Assembly (NCBI GenBank): GCA_016839745.1
Contig: JAEOTS010000004.1
Coordinates: forward strand, 1-64,000
Source of the DNA: Promethearchaeota archaeon
GTDB lineage: Archaea; Asgardarchaeota; Lokiarchaeia; Sigyniarchaeales; SOKP01
Length of the DNA stretch: 64,000 nucleotides
Reading direction: 5' to 3'
Position numbers and translations under genes: made by a program. Below, piece after piece: positions 8,670-17,746 of this stretch (within the stretch, counting starts at the first letter, position 1; every line of letters starts with the position of its first letter). A model generated the notes under the pieces. The model did not search any database, was not told where the DNA came from, and saw only the letters and a list, made by a program, of their open reading frames with translations.

Positions 8670-9680
8670 ATGAGAGGCGCTTATTTTTCAGAAGTTCATA
8701 AAATAGAAATAAAGGATTTACCTAAGCCCGAAATCTCCGCAGATGAGGTTTTGATAAGAGTAAAGATATGTGGCATATGTGGTTCTGATGTTGGATCTTA
8801 CTTGACAGGAGCCATGGAATCACAACAGATAATATTAGGTCATGAATTTTCAGGAGAAATTGCAGAAATTGGTGATAAAGTCAAAAAAATGAAAATCGGG
8901 GACCGTATTACCGTAAATCCTAATGTACCCTGTTTAGATTGTTATTATTGCAGACATGGTTTGGAGAATATGTGTATTTTCCATACAATTGGAGTCACTC
9001 ACGACGGCGCACTATCTGAATACGTGAAAATTAGAGCTGATAGAATACATAAGTTACCAGAATCGGTTTCCTTTGAGGAAGGAGCAATGGTCGAACCGTT
9101 AGCAATCGGAGTGCAAGCGGTTAGGAATTCTGGGTTTAAAGTTGGAGACACTACCGCGGTTTTTGGGGCTGGTCCAATAGGATTAATAACTATTCAAGTA
9201 CTAAATGCAGCAGGAGCAAGTAAAATATATGTAATCGAACCAATTGAAGCTAAACAACAATTAGCATTAAAATTGGGAGCAGATAAAGTTTTTGGTCCAA
9301 AATTGTGGGGTAAAATCACAAAACTAACAAATAAAATAGGACCAGATTATGTGTATGATTGTGTCGGTTTGCCGGAAACAATAATGAATTCGATGCAACT
9401 GGTTAGGAATGGTGGTACAATCATGATGATTGGAACTCACTCGGAACCGTTTGAGATGAATGGTTTCCTCCAATTTATGTCTAAAAATATTACGATGATA
9501 GGCATGTATCTTGTAGATCAAGAATCGGTTAGCACGGCTCTCAATTTGATTGAGCAGAAAAAGGTTAATGTTCTACCTTTGATTACTAAACGAATAAAAC
9601 TTGATGAGGTTCCTAACGCAATTGAAGATTTATCAAAAGGATTACATGACGATATAAAGATCATGGTTGAGATAGAATAA
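8670..9680 (+). CDS. Zinc-dependent medium-chain alcohol/polyol dehydrogenase
   Basis: 336 residues. Catalytic zinc ligands C37 (CGICGSD) and H58-E59 (GHEFSGE); structural zinc cysteines C88, C91, C94 and C102 all present; Rossmann motif GAGPIG near residue 165. This is the sorbitol/threonine/butanediol dehydrogenase branch, which oxidises secondary alcohols with NAD(P). GGTG at 8658-8661, 8 bases before the ATG, is a clear ribosome site. It lies 24 bp after the ThDP enzyme, so the two form an operon. One possible pairing is an acyloin or acetoin made by the first enzyme and reduced by this one; the substrate is not proven. Confidence 0.88.
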   Translation: MRGAYFSEVHKIEIKDLPKPEISADEVLIRVKICGICGSDVGSYLTGAMESQQIILGHEFSGEIAEIGDKVKKMKIGDRITVNPNVPCLDCYYCRHGLENMCIFHTIGVTHDGALSEYVKIRADRIHKLPESVSFEEGAMVEPLAIGVQAVRNSGFKVGDTTAVFGAGPIGLITIQVLNAAGASKIYVIEPIEAKQQLALKLGADKVFGPKLWGKITKLTNKIGPDYVYDCVGLPETIMNSMQLVRNGGTIMMIGTHSEPFEMNGFLQFMSKNITMIGMYLVDQESVSTALNLIEQKKVNVLPLITKRIKLDEVPNAIEDLSKGLHDDIKIMVEIE

Positions 9681-9719
9681 TTCTTTAATTTTTTAACTAT
9701 TTTTTTTCTTTTTTTAATA
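9681..9719 (+). terminator. Oligo-T gene end after the ThDP/ADH operon
   Basis: Several runs of 6-8 T directly follow the TAA at 9680. Archaeal RNA polymerase stops at such T runs without needing a hairpin. Confidence 0.5.
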
Positions 9720-9775
9720 TAATAATTATAACCTAATGCCCTCTTTTCATAGATTTAATTTAATGAATTTAGTAA

Positions 9776-9787
9776 ATATTTATAAAT
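9776..9787 (+). promoter_or_regulatory. TATA-like box for the acyl-CoA synthetase gene
   Basis: ATATTTATAAAT lies 61 bases upstream of the ATG at 9849. A GAGGT ribosome site at 9837-9841 lies between them, as expected for a leadered archaeal transcript. The call rests on sequence alone. Confidence 0.45.
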
Positions 9788-9848
9788 TCATGTAACAATA
9801 AATAAGATATTCACCAAATTTGTGAATAAAAATTAAGAGGTTAATCTA

Positions 9849-11585
9849 ATGGAAATGAAAATGAGTCCATATGATGAGAAAATATGGATAAAATCTTATG
9901 ATAAACATGTTAAACCCAGTTTAGAATATCCCAAAGAAAGTCTTGGTGATTTATTTGATAAAGCTATGGCTAAATACCCAGAACGCGTTGCATGCTATTT
10001 TATGGATATGGCTATGCCTTTTGGAGAGCTTAAAGAATATGTACATAGATTTGCAACCTTCTTACAAATAAATGGCTTGAAGAAAGGAGATCGAGTAGCA
10101 ATAAATTTAGCCAATTGTCCCCAATATTTAGTAGCTCACCTTGCTACTTTATTAGTAGGGGGCGTAGCTTCTGGTTGTTCACCATTAATGAGTCCCACTG
10201 AAATAGCATACCAAATAAATGATAGCGAGGCGAAATTCTTTGTTACTTTGGATGCTTTTTACGAAAAGGTATTAACTAAGGTTCTGGATAAAGTACCAAA
10301 ATTAGAGTGCGTAATTACGACAAATATCTCGGATTACATGGGATTGTCTAAAATTAAGGTTACCTTAGGAAAACTGATAGGAAAAATACCTAAAGGAAAA
10401 GTATTACCCTATCCTGGTAAAAAGGTTCTTGATTTTAATGAAGTGATAAAAACAGATGTTGATTTAAAACACGTTGACATAGACATTAAAAATGATCTTG
10501 CTCTACTTCAATATACTGGCGGAACAACGGGTTTGCCTAAGGGAACAGAACTTACTCACGCTAATATTATTACCAATATAGTGCAAATCTCAACTTGGAT
10601 TGATAGAGCAGCAGAGGAACAAGAAGAGGCTAATAATTTGTCTGCTTTTCCTCTATTCCATCTTGCGGGTTTAGCAATGAGTATGGTAACCCTCTATCTC
10701 TCCGCTTCTCAAATCTTAATCGCAAATCCGAGAGATACAGACCATCTAATTAAGGAAATGATAGATAAAAAGCCTATGATAATGGTAAATGTTCCAACTT
10801 TGTTTTTAGCCATAAAAAACAATGAAAAAGCAAAAAGTATTCCAAGTGAAGTCTTAGAAAAAAATGAAGTTTACATTTCTGGAGCCGCTCCATTCCCGGC
10901 TGAAGCTATTAATGATTTTGAAGATAGTATGCAGGCAAAAAATAAAGTATTGGAAGTTTATGGTATGACCGAAACTTCTCCTATACTCACAATGAATCCC
11001 TATTATGGTACAAAAAAGATTGGCACCGTAGGATTACCCGTTCCTGATACCGAGATTAGACTCGTCGATGTTGATACTGGGGAACAAGTTGAGCTTGGAA
11101 AACCAGGAGAAATTATATGTCGTGGCCCCCAAGTTACGCGGGGCTATTACAATAAGCCTGACGCAAATGCCAAGACGATTATTGATGGGTGGTTTCATAC
11201 TGGTGATGTAGGTACAATGGATGAAGATGGGTATATTAAAATTGTAGATCGTACTAAAGATATGTTAATAGTAAGCGGATTTAAAGTATACAGTGTTCAT
11301 GTAGAAGATGTAATGACAAAACATCCAGACATCGAACTAATTGCAATCATAGGTTTGAAAGATCCAGAACGCCCTGGAAGTGAAATTGTTAAAGCAGTTG
11401 TTCAACTTAAAGAAGGAATCCACCCAACTGAACAAGTCAAAGATAATTTAAAAAAATATGCCGTTGACCATCTATCAAAATATGAAAACCCCAAAGTATG
11501 GGAATTCAGAGATTCTTTACCATTAACCGTAGTAGGAAAGGTTTTAAAAAGATCCCTTCGAGAAGAAGCAACAAAAAATAATTAA
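9849..11585 (+). CDS. AMP-forming acyl-CoA synthetase (FadD-like)
   Basis: 578 residues of the ANL adenylating family: P-loop-like YTGGTTGLPKG (about 221-231), YGMTETSP, GWFHTGDVG and the hinge DRTKDMLIVSGFKVY. The C-terminal catalytic lysine is K564 in VGKVLKRSL. The enzyme activates a carboxylic acid with ATP to acyl-AMP, then to acyl-CoA. The length and motifs suit a medium- or long-chain fatty acid. The neighbouring dehydrogenase and hydratase fit an acyl-CoA oxidation or modification route. ATG 9849 has a good GAGGT site; a second ATG at 9855 is less likely. Confidence 0.9.
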   Translation: MEMKMSPYDEKIWIKSYDKHVKPSLEYPKESLGDLFDKAMAKYPERVACYFMDMAMPFGELKEYVHRFATFLQINGLKKGDRVAINLANCPQYLVAHLATLLVGGVASGCSPLMSPTEIAYQINDSEAKFFVTLDAFYEKVLTKVLDKVPKLECVITTNISDYMGLSKIKVTLGKLIGKIPKGKVLPYPGKKVLDFNEVIKTDVDLKHVDIDIKNDLALLQYTGGTTGLPKGTELTHANIITNIVQISTWIDRAAEEQEEANNLSAFPLFHLAGLAMSMVTLYLSASQILIANPRDTDHLIKEMIDKKPMIMVNVPTLFLAIKNNEKAKSIPSEVLEKNEVYISGAAPFPAEAINDFEDSMQAKNKVLEVYGMTETSPILTMNPYYGTKKIGTVGLPVPDTEIRLVDVDTGEQVELGKPGEIICRGPQVTRGYYNKPDANAKTIIDGWFHTGDVGTMDEDGYIKIVDRTKDMLIVSGFKVYSVHVEDVMTKHPDIELIAIIGLKDPERPGSEIVKAVVQLKEGIHPTEQVKDNLKKYAVDHLSKYENPKVWEFRDSLPLTVVGKVLKRSLREEATKNN

Positions 11586-11587
11586 TC

Positions 11588-11602
11588 AATCTTTTTTTTT
11601 AT
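11588..11602 (+). terminator. Oligo-T gene end
   Basis: A run of nine T follows the acyl-CoA synthetase stop, consistent with archaeal intrinsic termination. Confidence 0.4.
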
Positions 11603-11674
11603 AAAGTTATTTTAAGGTCTCCATCAATATTAATCATAATTATAATTTAGTTCTAAGTCAAAGAGTGGATTATA

Positions 11675-12955
11675 TTGGTTAATAAAAAAGGTAAAGTTCA
11701 ATGTATAAATGATGAAATCTTGGAAAAACTCTCACTAAAAACCCGAAATAAGTTTTTAAATTACAATTTGATGAGTTTTTTAAAACCGAAGCATTTTAAT
11801 TTCCTTAAACAAGCCCAAAAGTTTTTTGTGAAATTTGAAAATGATAATAATATAACCCATAATGAAGATTTCTACGAATGGATACCCGAAATTGGCAAAA
11901 ACGGATATATTACTCGAATGCATAAATTTGATAATTTTGGATTGGATTTTGATCCCTATGGGATGACAACGGAATTCATGAGAGTTTTAGCAATGGATTT
12001 CTTTGATCCACAGCTAGCAATGGGTGCCGGAGCTACAGTTTTAGCAGTGAACCCCTTATTACTTCACCACGAAGATGTTGACATTCGATTGAAAGCTTTA
12101 AAGGAATTAGTAATGGGAGAAAAAATTGGGTGTATATGCATCACAGAGCCAGAGAGAGGATCTGATGCAGTGCATATGTTAACTACATGTGATGAACAAA
12201 ATGATGGAAGTTATATTTTAAATGGGGAAAAAATATATCAAACCAATGGAAGTAAAGCCGATTGGGCAGTTGTTTATGCAGTTACCGAAAAGAATAATGG
12301 TAATACAATGGCTCAGTTTTTAGTTGATGCATCTTGGGATGGTTGGACCACTGAACGGGTTAATATTCCTTGGACTCCAAGAATCCATATAGGGAAGGAA
12401 ACCATGTCAAATTTAAGTGTTCCTTCAGAATGTGTCTTAGGAAAACCAGGCGAAGGGAGGTCACATTTATTCGAAGGGCTCAATCTAGAACGATTAGGAA
12501 TCGTATGTTTAAATCTAGCGGAAGCATGGAACGCTATAACCCACGCTGTAATATATACGAACATGAGAAAGCAGTTCGATAAGGAAATCTTGAAATATCA
12601 AGGAGTAGGATTTCCTCTTTCTGATTTATGGGCTCAAACTGTGAGCATGACATTAGCAAATTTAAATATTTGCCAAATAATTGATGATAAAATGGAAAAA
12701 CTAGGTACGTTACCTAAAGAATTCAATTTAGCTTTAGTAGCTACTGCTTCCCAACTTAAACGTCTTAGTACGCAACTATGCGAACGAGTTGTTTACGAAT
12801 GTGCTAATCTTATGGGAGGAGCAGGAGTTTGTGATAATACATTAATGCATGATCTTCTAGGAATCACTAGAATTCAGGAAATTGGTGGTGGCACAAGGCA
12901 AGTACAGCAATATATTATGAGTTTAACTCTAAGACAGTTATTTAAACTGCTTTAA
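11675..12955 (+). CDS. Acyl-CoA dehydrogenase family flavoprotein
   Basis: 426 residues with acyl-CoA dehydrogenase architecture: ITEPERGSDA at the flavin site, then the C-terminal helices with LMGGAGV. The usual base position (xYEGT) reads IGGGT, glycine at about residue 405. The candidate base is E272 in LNLERLG, the helix-G position used by isovaleryl-CoA dehydrogenase; this is my alignment by eye. That suggests a branched or unusual acyl substrate. The N-terminus has an extra ~60 residues before the usual start of the fold. Translation begins at TTG 11675 after GAGTGG. No ETF genes are in the window. Confidence 0.85.
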   Translation: MVNKKGKVQCINDEILEKLSLKTRNKFLNYNLMSFLKPKHFNFLKQAQKFFVKFENDNNITHNEDFYEWIPEIGKNGYITRMHKFDNFGLDFDPYGMTTEFMRVLAMDFFDPQLAMGAGATVLAVNPLLLHHEDVDIRLKALKELVMGEKIGCICITEPERGSDAVHMLTTCDEQNDGSYILNGEKIYQTNGSKADWAVVYAVTEKNNGNTMAQFLVDASWDGWTTERVNIPWTPRIHIGKETMSNLSVPSECVLGKPGEGRSHLFEGLNLERLGIVCLNLAEAWNAITHAVIYTNMRKQFDKEILKYQGVGFPLSDLWAQTVSMTLANLNICQIIDDKMEKLGTLPKEFNLALVATASQLKRLSTQLCERVVYECANLMGGAGVCDNTLMHDLLGITRIQEIGGGTRQVQQYIMSLTLRQLFKLL

Positions 12956-13034
12956 TGAATATTTTTTTAAATTATCTCAATTTTTTTTATTATTTTATTA
13001 GTAGAAAACAATTATAAGTAAGCAAATCAAACTC

Positions 13035-13045
13035 TATATATATTA
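13035..13045 (+). promoter_or_regulatory. TATA-like box for the crotonase gene
   Basis: TATATATATT lies 26-36 bases before the ATG at 13071. No ribosome site lies between them, which fits a leaderless or nearly leaderless archaeal mRNA. Confidence 0.45.
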
Positions 13046-13070
13046 AAATTAAAGTATTTGAGTTTTAATC

Positions 13071-13892
13071 ATGAATATTGAAGACATTCAAGATATTATT
13101 TATGAGAAGGAAGATAACGGAATCTGTACCATAACTATTAATCAACCCAAAAGGAAAAATGCGTTGTCTTTTCTAACCTTCTTGGAGATAGAAACTGTGT
13201 TAGCTGATATGGAAGCAGACAAAAATGCTCGAGTTCTAATTATTACAGGATGCGAGGAAGCAAATGCGTTTTCATCGGGTGGATATTTTAACATGAATCT
13301 TTATCCTCAGCTCCCTCCAGAAATATTGGAAGAGATTGATTTAACTGATATTGCGGTGAAAAGACTCTGTATGAAATTTTGGTCGTTTTCTAAACCAGTT
13401 ATAGCTGCTATAAACGGATTAGCGGTAGGTGCTGGGTTTACCATGCCTTTAGCAGGAGCGGATTTAATTTATATGGCTGATGACGCGTGGATAGGATTTT
13501 ACTTTATTAGACGGGCAGTTATAGCGGAGTTCAGTTCTCATTTTTTACTTCCTTTTTATCTTGGGTTTCAGAAAGCAAAAGAATTGCTTTATTTTGGTAA
13601 GAAGATAACTGCTCAAGAAGCATATGCTCTTGGATTAGTAAATCAAGTTTTACCCCTCGAAAAATTAATACCCTTTACAAGAGAACAAGCCTTAAAACTA
13701 ATTCCTCCTAAAGGACCTTCTCTATCAATAAAATTGATGAAAAAAACTATACATAACTACTTTACAGAGATTTTATTAAACACTCTAGATCTTGAAAACA
13801 AAGGTCTTAGAAAACTCTTGACCACACACGATTTTAGGGAATCGCTGAAATCCTTAACTACTAAAAAAGATCCAATTTTTAAAGGAAAATGA
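13071..13892 (+). CDS. Enoyl-CoA hydratase/isomerase (crotonase) family protein
   Basis: 273 residues with the crotonase fold: the first oxyanion-hole strand region near NAFSSGGYFNM and the second at INGLAVGAGF. The second catalytic glutamate of hydratases (E164 in rat mitochondrial enoyl-CoA hydratase) may correspond to the E in AKELLYFG. The first (E144) seems absent because that stretch reads GFYFIRRAVIAEF. It may therefore be an isomerase, hydrolase or lyase rather than a hydratase. The acyl-CoA synthetase and dehydrogenase just upstream put it in the same acyl-CoA pathway. Confidence 0.82.
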   Translation: MNIEDIQDIIYEKEDNGICTITINQPKRKNALSFLTFLEIETVLADMEADKNARVLIITGCEEANAFSSGGYFNMNLYPQLPPEILEEIDLTDIAVKRLCMKFWSFSKPVIAAINGLAVGAGFTMPLAGADLIYMADDAWIGFYFIRRAVIAEFSSHFLLPFYLGFQKAKELLYFGKKITAQEAYALGLVNQVLPLEKLIPFTREQALKLIPPKGPSLSIKLMKKTIHNYFTEILLNTLDLENKGLRKLLTTHDFRESLKSLTTKKDPIFKGK

Positions 13893-13935
13893 ACAAAATT
13901 AAAATCGATACAAGTTAAGACAGAGTTTAATTAAA

Positions 13936-15456
13936 ATGGTTGATCAAAAAATCGGATTTGATAATGAAAAATATATAAAAGAACAATCTAAGAGCATTCT
14001 TGATCGAGCAGCTCAATTTGGGAATAAATTATATCTCGAATTTGGCGGAAAGCTTGTGTTCGATTATCACGCTTCACGGGTTCTCCCGGGATTCGATCCA
14101 AATGTGAAAATGAAGCTTCTAAAGGTGCTTAAGGATAAAATAGAAGTAATTATTTGCATTTACTCTGGAGATATAGAAAGAAGGAAGATTCGGGCAGATT
14201 TTGGGATAACCTATGATGTAAATGCATTAAAATTAATCGATGATCTTCGAGATGGAGAAATTAATGTAAGCGGGGTGGTAATTACACGTTACAACGGACA
14301 ACAAATAGTAAAACAATTCATGAATAAACTAGAACGACGTGATATTAAAGTTTATACACACGGGTTGATTAGGGGATATCCAACTAATATTGATTTAATC
14401 ATAAGCGAAGAAGGATACGGTGCTAATCCTTACATCGAAACTTCAAAACCGATAATAATAGTTACTGCACCCGGTCCTGGTAGTGGAAAACTGGCAACAT
14501 GTCTTTCCCAAATATATCATGAACACATAAAGGGGATCGATGCGGGCTATGCTAAATTTGAAACCTTTCCAATTTGGAATTTACCATTGAAGCACCCTGT
14601 AAATATGGCTTATGAATCTGCGACTGCTGACCTTATTGATTTTAATCTAGTGGATCCCTTTCATCTTGAAGCTTATGGTGTAATGGCAGTTAATTATAAC
14701 AGAGATGTAGAGATATTTCCCGTGGTTAAGAAAATAATGCAAAGAATTATGGATAGTAGATTAGTCTATAAATCTCCTACGGATATGGGCGTAAATAGAG
14801 CAGGTTATGCAATATTAAACGACGATCTGGTACAACAAGCTGCTAAACAGGAACTGATTAGAAGATATTTGCGATATAGTTGTGAATATGCGATGGGTGC
14901 GTCAGATAAGAAGACTGTACAAAGAGCTGAATTGTTGATGAAAGAACTGAATCTCACTGTTCTTGACCGAAAAGTCGTAATAGAGGCTCGAAAAGCTTCT
15001 AAATCTGCCAAAAAAAAAGGGAAAGGAAACGAAGGTGTATTTGCTGGAGCAGCATTACAATTGGCTAATGGAAAGATTATAACTGGTAGTAATTCATCGT
15101 TGATGCATGCGGCTTCTAGTTTGATCTTAAATACAATTAAAGAATTGGCAGGTATTCCTGATAATATACACCTTTTATCACCTAACATCCTAGAGTCCAT
15201 TAGTTATTTAAAATCAGAAATTTTCAATAACAAACGATTAAGTCTTAATCTCGAAGAAACTCTGATTGCTTTAAGTATCAGCGCTGATTTCAACCACTCT
15301 GCTAAGGTAGCCATAGATAAACTTAAGGAACTAAGAGGATGTGAAATGCATTCGACTCATATACCCACTCCAGGAGATGAAGCTGGTTTAAGACGATTAG
15401 GTCTTAATATAACATCTGATCCAACTTTTTCATCTAAAAGTCTATTTATAACCTAA
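13936..15456 (+). CDS. UPF0371 / DUF1846 family protein
   Basis: 506 residues, close to the family length. I recognise the family from MVDQKIGFDNEKYIKEQ and the internal TAPGPGSGKLATCLSQ. The latter is P-loop-like, so nucleotide or phosphate binding is likely. The family is known mainly from Firmicutes and other anaerobic bacteria and has no firmly assigned reaction that I know of. The gene starts 43 bp after the crotonase and may be co-transcribed. A bacterial origin by transfer is possible. Confidence 0.78.
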   Translation: MVDQKIGFDNEKYIKEQSKSILDRAAQFGNKLYLEFGGKLVFDYHASRVLPGFDPNVKMKLLKVLKDKIEVIICIYSGDIERRKIRADFGITYDVNALKLIDDLRDGEINVSGVVITRYNGQQIVKQFMNKLERRDIKVYTHGLIRGYPTNIDLIISEEGYGANPYIETSKPIIIVTAPGPGSGKLATCLSQIYHEHIKGIDAGYAKFETFPIWNLPLKHPVNMAYESATADLIDFNLVDPFHLEAYGVMAVNYNRDVEIFPVVKKIMQRIMDSRLVYKSPTDMGVNRAGYAILNDDLVQQAAKQELIRRYLRYSCEYAMGASDKKTVQRAELLMKELNLTVLDRKVVIEARKASKSAKKKGKGNEGVFAGAALQLANGKIITGSNSSLMHAASSLILNTIKELAGIPDNIHLLSPNILESISYLKSEIFNNKRLSLNLEETLIALSISADFNHSAKVAIDKLKELRGCEMHSTHIPTPGDEAGLRRLGLNITSDPTFSSKSLFIT

Positions 15457-15581
15457 TTTTTTTCCCGCAATAACTAGTTTTAAGATTATCTCGAAATTCT
15501 TATTAGCTGTGTTTGATAATTAATATTTTTATAAAGAAATTATAATTATTTTTGATACTATCGGAGAATGGTAATATAAAA

Positions 15582-17282
15582 ATGTCAGATTTAAGTAATG
15601 GTAATACTCGATTTATATTCATTACGGGGGGTGTAATGTCAGCTGTAGGAAAAGGTGTAGCTACAGCAAGTTTAGGAAAAATACTTCAATTTCGGGGATT
15701 TAATATTTCTGTAGTTAAAATTGATCCATACCTCAATGTCGATCCTGGAACGCTTAATCCAATAGAACATGGAGAATGTTTTATAACCGAAGATGTATGG
15801 GACTTTACACCTGTTCATGGATCAGACGAAAGATCGTATAGAATCTCAGAAATTGATCAAGATTTTGGAACATATTCAAGGTTTCTTGGTATTGAGATGC
15901 ACCCTTCCCATAATATCACTTCTGGTCAAATTTATCTCTCAACAATTTTAAGTGAGAGAAAGGGTAAATTCTTAGGTAAAACTGTGCAATTAATTCCTCA
16001 CGTAACTAATATTATAAAAGAACGATTAATGGAAATCTCCAGAAATGAGAAATTAGATGTGCTTTTAATCGAATGTGGAGGAACTGTAGGCGACTTAGAA
16101 TCTAGTATTTTTCTAGAAGCTTTTCGTCAAATTAAATTGGAATATCCTAACCGCACAGCCCTGGTGCACGTTACACTTGTTCCCTATTCCCGCGCAGTTG
16201 GTCAACAAAAGTCCAAACCTACTCAGCACTCTGTTAAAACGCTCCAGAGCATGGGATTACAACCCGACATAATAATAGGAAGAAGTGAAAAACCTCTTAC
16301 AGATGATATTAGATCAAAAATATCGCTTTATTCGAATGTTCCTGAAGTCGCAGTAATTTCAAATCCGGATTTAGATATTGTGTATGAACTACCTCTATTA
16401 TTTGAGGAACAGGGATTAGGCGATTTTCTATGCGAATTAATAGATCTGAAAGCTAAGCTGGTGTCTTATAGTGAAGTTAATAACTATTCAGAATGGCTGA
16501 AAATGGTTGAAATGTATAAGAGAGCAAATAAAATAGTAAAAATAGCAATGCCCGGAAAATATTTCAACATTTCAGATTCATATATTTCGATTAATGACGC
16601 CTTAGAGCACGCTGCGGCTCACCAAGGTTATAAAACTGAATTGAAAATGATAAATATAACCGAAGAGACTAATATTAAAGAAGAATTGAAAGACTGCGAC
16701 GGAATATTATTAACTCCCGGATTTGGAGGGCGGGCAGTAGAAGGTATGATAAAATCTGCTGAGTACGCAATGGAAAATAAGGTTCCATTTCTTGGCATCT
16801 GTTTTGGAGCACAACTATTCTTTGCAGCCTTTTGTAGAAAGTACTTGGGATTAAAGGATGCAAATTCTTCAGAAATTAATCCTGAGACTCCTTTCCCAGT
16901 AGTGGATCTCTTGAAAAGCCAAGAAGATGTTACTGAAAAAGGTGGAACCATGCGTTTAGGTGCTCAGAAAATTATTGTAAATGAAAATACAAAACTTTAC
17001 GAAGCATATAAACAAAAAGAAATTTTCGAGAGATTTAGGCACAGGTACCATATTCAAGAGCGATTTATAGACGAAAAAGCAAAAGAAATTGGGCTTGTTA
17101 TATCAAGTAGAGACGAAACTGGCGAAATAATCAATAGCATCGAGTTAGATAGAGAAGATCATTGGATGATTGGAACGCAGTTTCATCCAGAGTTCAAATC
17201 TAGGCCCTACGCTCCCTCAAAGGTTTATTACAATTTTATAAACGCGTGCGTGTTGTTTAAAAATAAAAGAAAAGGAAATTAG
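15582..17282 (+). CDS. pyrG: CTP synthase (glutamine-hydrolysing), with an insertion in the synthase domain
   Basis: 566 residues, about 30 longer than usual. The synthase domain has ITGGVMSAVGKGVATASLG, KIDPYLNVDPGTLNP and HGECFITED. After that, where most enzymes read a short GAETDLDLGHYERF-like stretch, this one has about 16 extra residues (WDFTPVHGSDERSYRIS). The glutaminase domain has nucleophile C407 (GICFGAQ) and H535/E537 (FHPEF). It converts UTP to CTP using ATP and glutamine. I choose ATG 15582 over the in-frame TTG at 15552 because GGAGAATGG lies just before it and the protein then starts MSDLSNGNTRF. It converges with the cupin gene, overlapping by 4 bp. Confidence 0.9.
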   Translation: MSDLSNGNTRFIFITGGVMSAVGKGVATASLGKILQFRGFNISVVKIDPYLNVDPGTLNPIEHGECFITEDVWDFTPVHGSDERSYRISEIDQDFGTYSRFLGIEMHPSHNITSGQIYLSTILSERKGKFLGKTVQLIPHVTNIIKERLMEISRNEKLDVLLIECGGTVGDLESSIFLEAFRQIKLEYPNRTALVHVTLVPYSRAVGQQKSKPTQHSVKTLQSMGLQPDIIIGRSEKPLTDDIRSKISLYSNVPEVAVISNPDLDIVYELPLLFEEQGLGDFLCELIDLKAKLVSYSEVNNYSEWLKMVEMYKRANKIVKIAMPGKYFNISDSYISINDALEHAAAHQGYKTELKMINITEETNIKEELKDCDGILLTPGFGGRAVEGMIKSAEYAMENKVPFLGICFGAQLFFAAFCRKYLGLKDANSSEINPETPFPVVDLLKSQEDVTEKGGTMRLGAQKIIVNENTKLYEAYKQKEIFERFRHRYHIQERFIDEKAKEIGLVISSRDETGEIINSIELDREDHWMIGTQFHPEFKSRPYAPSKVYYNFINACVLFKNKRKGN

Positions 17283-17587
17283 TCGCGAATAGCTAACACA
17301 ATCAAATCTTCCAAACTTTTCATACCCCTTGATTCGGTATCGCTATAAGTGATGTATTCGTTCTCAGTTAGTTCTACCTCTCCAGAATCAGTAGGAAAAA
17401 CGCCCCTTCCTTTTAATACTAAAAAAACAACTGGATGCGATCCGTGATGAGGTTCGATTTCCAAACCTTTTTTTAAAGAAATTCGCATTACTTTAAATTT
17501 CTCTGAGATATAGATAGGATCTTTTGAAGGTGCGTTTAAATTGAAAGTCTGATTTTCAAAAATATTTTTTGACTCGATAATAATCAC
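17279..17587 (-). CDS. Small cupin-domain protein
   Basis: 102 residues forming a single cupin barrel: EPHHGSHPVVFLVLKGRG, then LTENEYITYSDTES. Motif 1 keeps two adjacent histidines and a third at SHP, but motif 2 lacks the usual histidine, so metal binding is doubtful. It may sense or bind a small molecule. Its stop overlaps the pyrG stop by 4 bp. Confidence 0.75.
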   Translation of the reverse strand: MIIIESKNIFENQTFNLNAPSKDPIYISEKFKVMRISLKKGLEIEPHHGSHPVVFLVLKGRGVFPTDSGEVELTENEYITYSDTESRGMKSLEDLIVLAIRD

Positions 17588-17746
17588 CTTTTATACTTGA
17601 TTTAAATATTTTTTTTATATGTAGTCGCGATTTTAAAACTTATTCTTCAGAATTATAAGATAACAACAAAAACAGTAAGTAGAATTATTGCCAATTAGGT
17701 TTTGATTTAATATTTTAAAAGTAATCCAAAAAAAAGGGGGATAGTG

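Noticed and set aside
12370-12582. Overlapping frame on the same strand inside the acyl-CoA dehydrogenase gene
   Set aside because: Very basic composition and no own ribosome site; the dehydrogenase frame explains the sequence.
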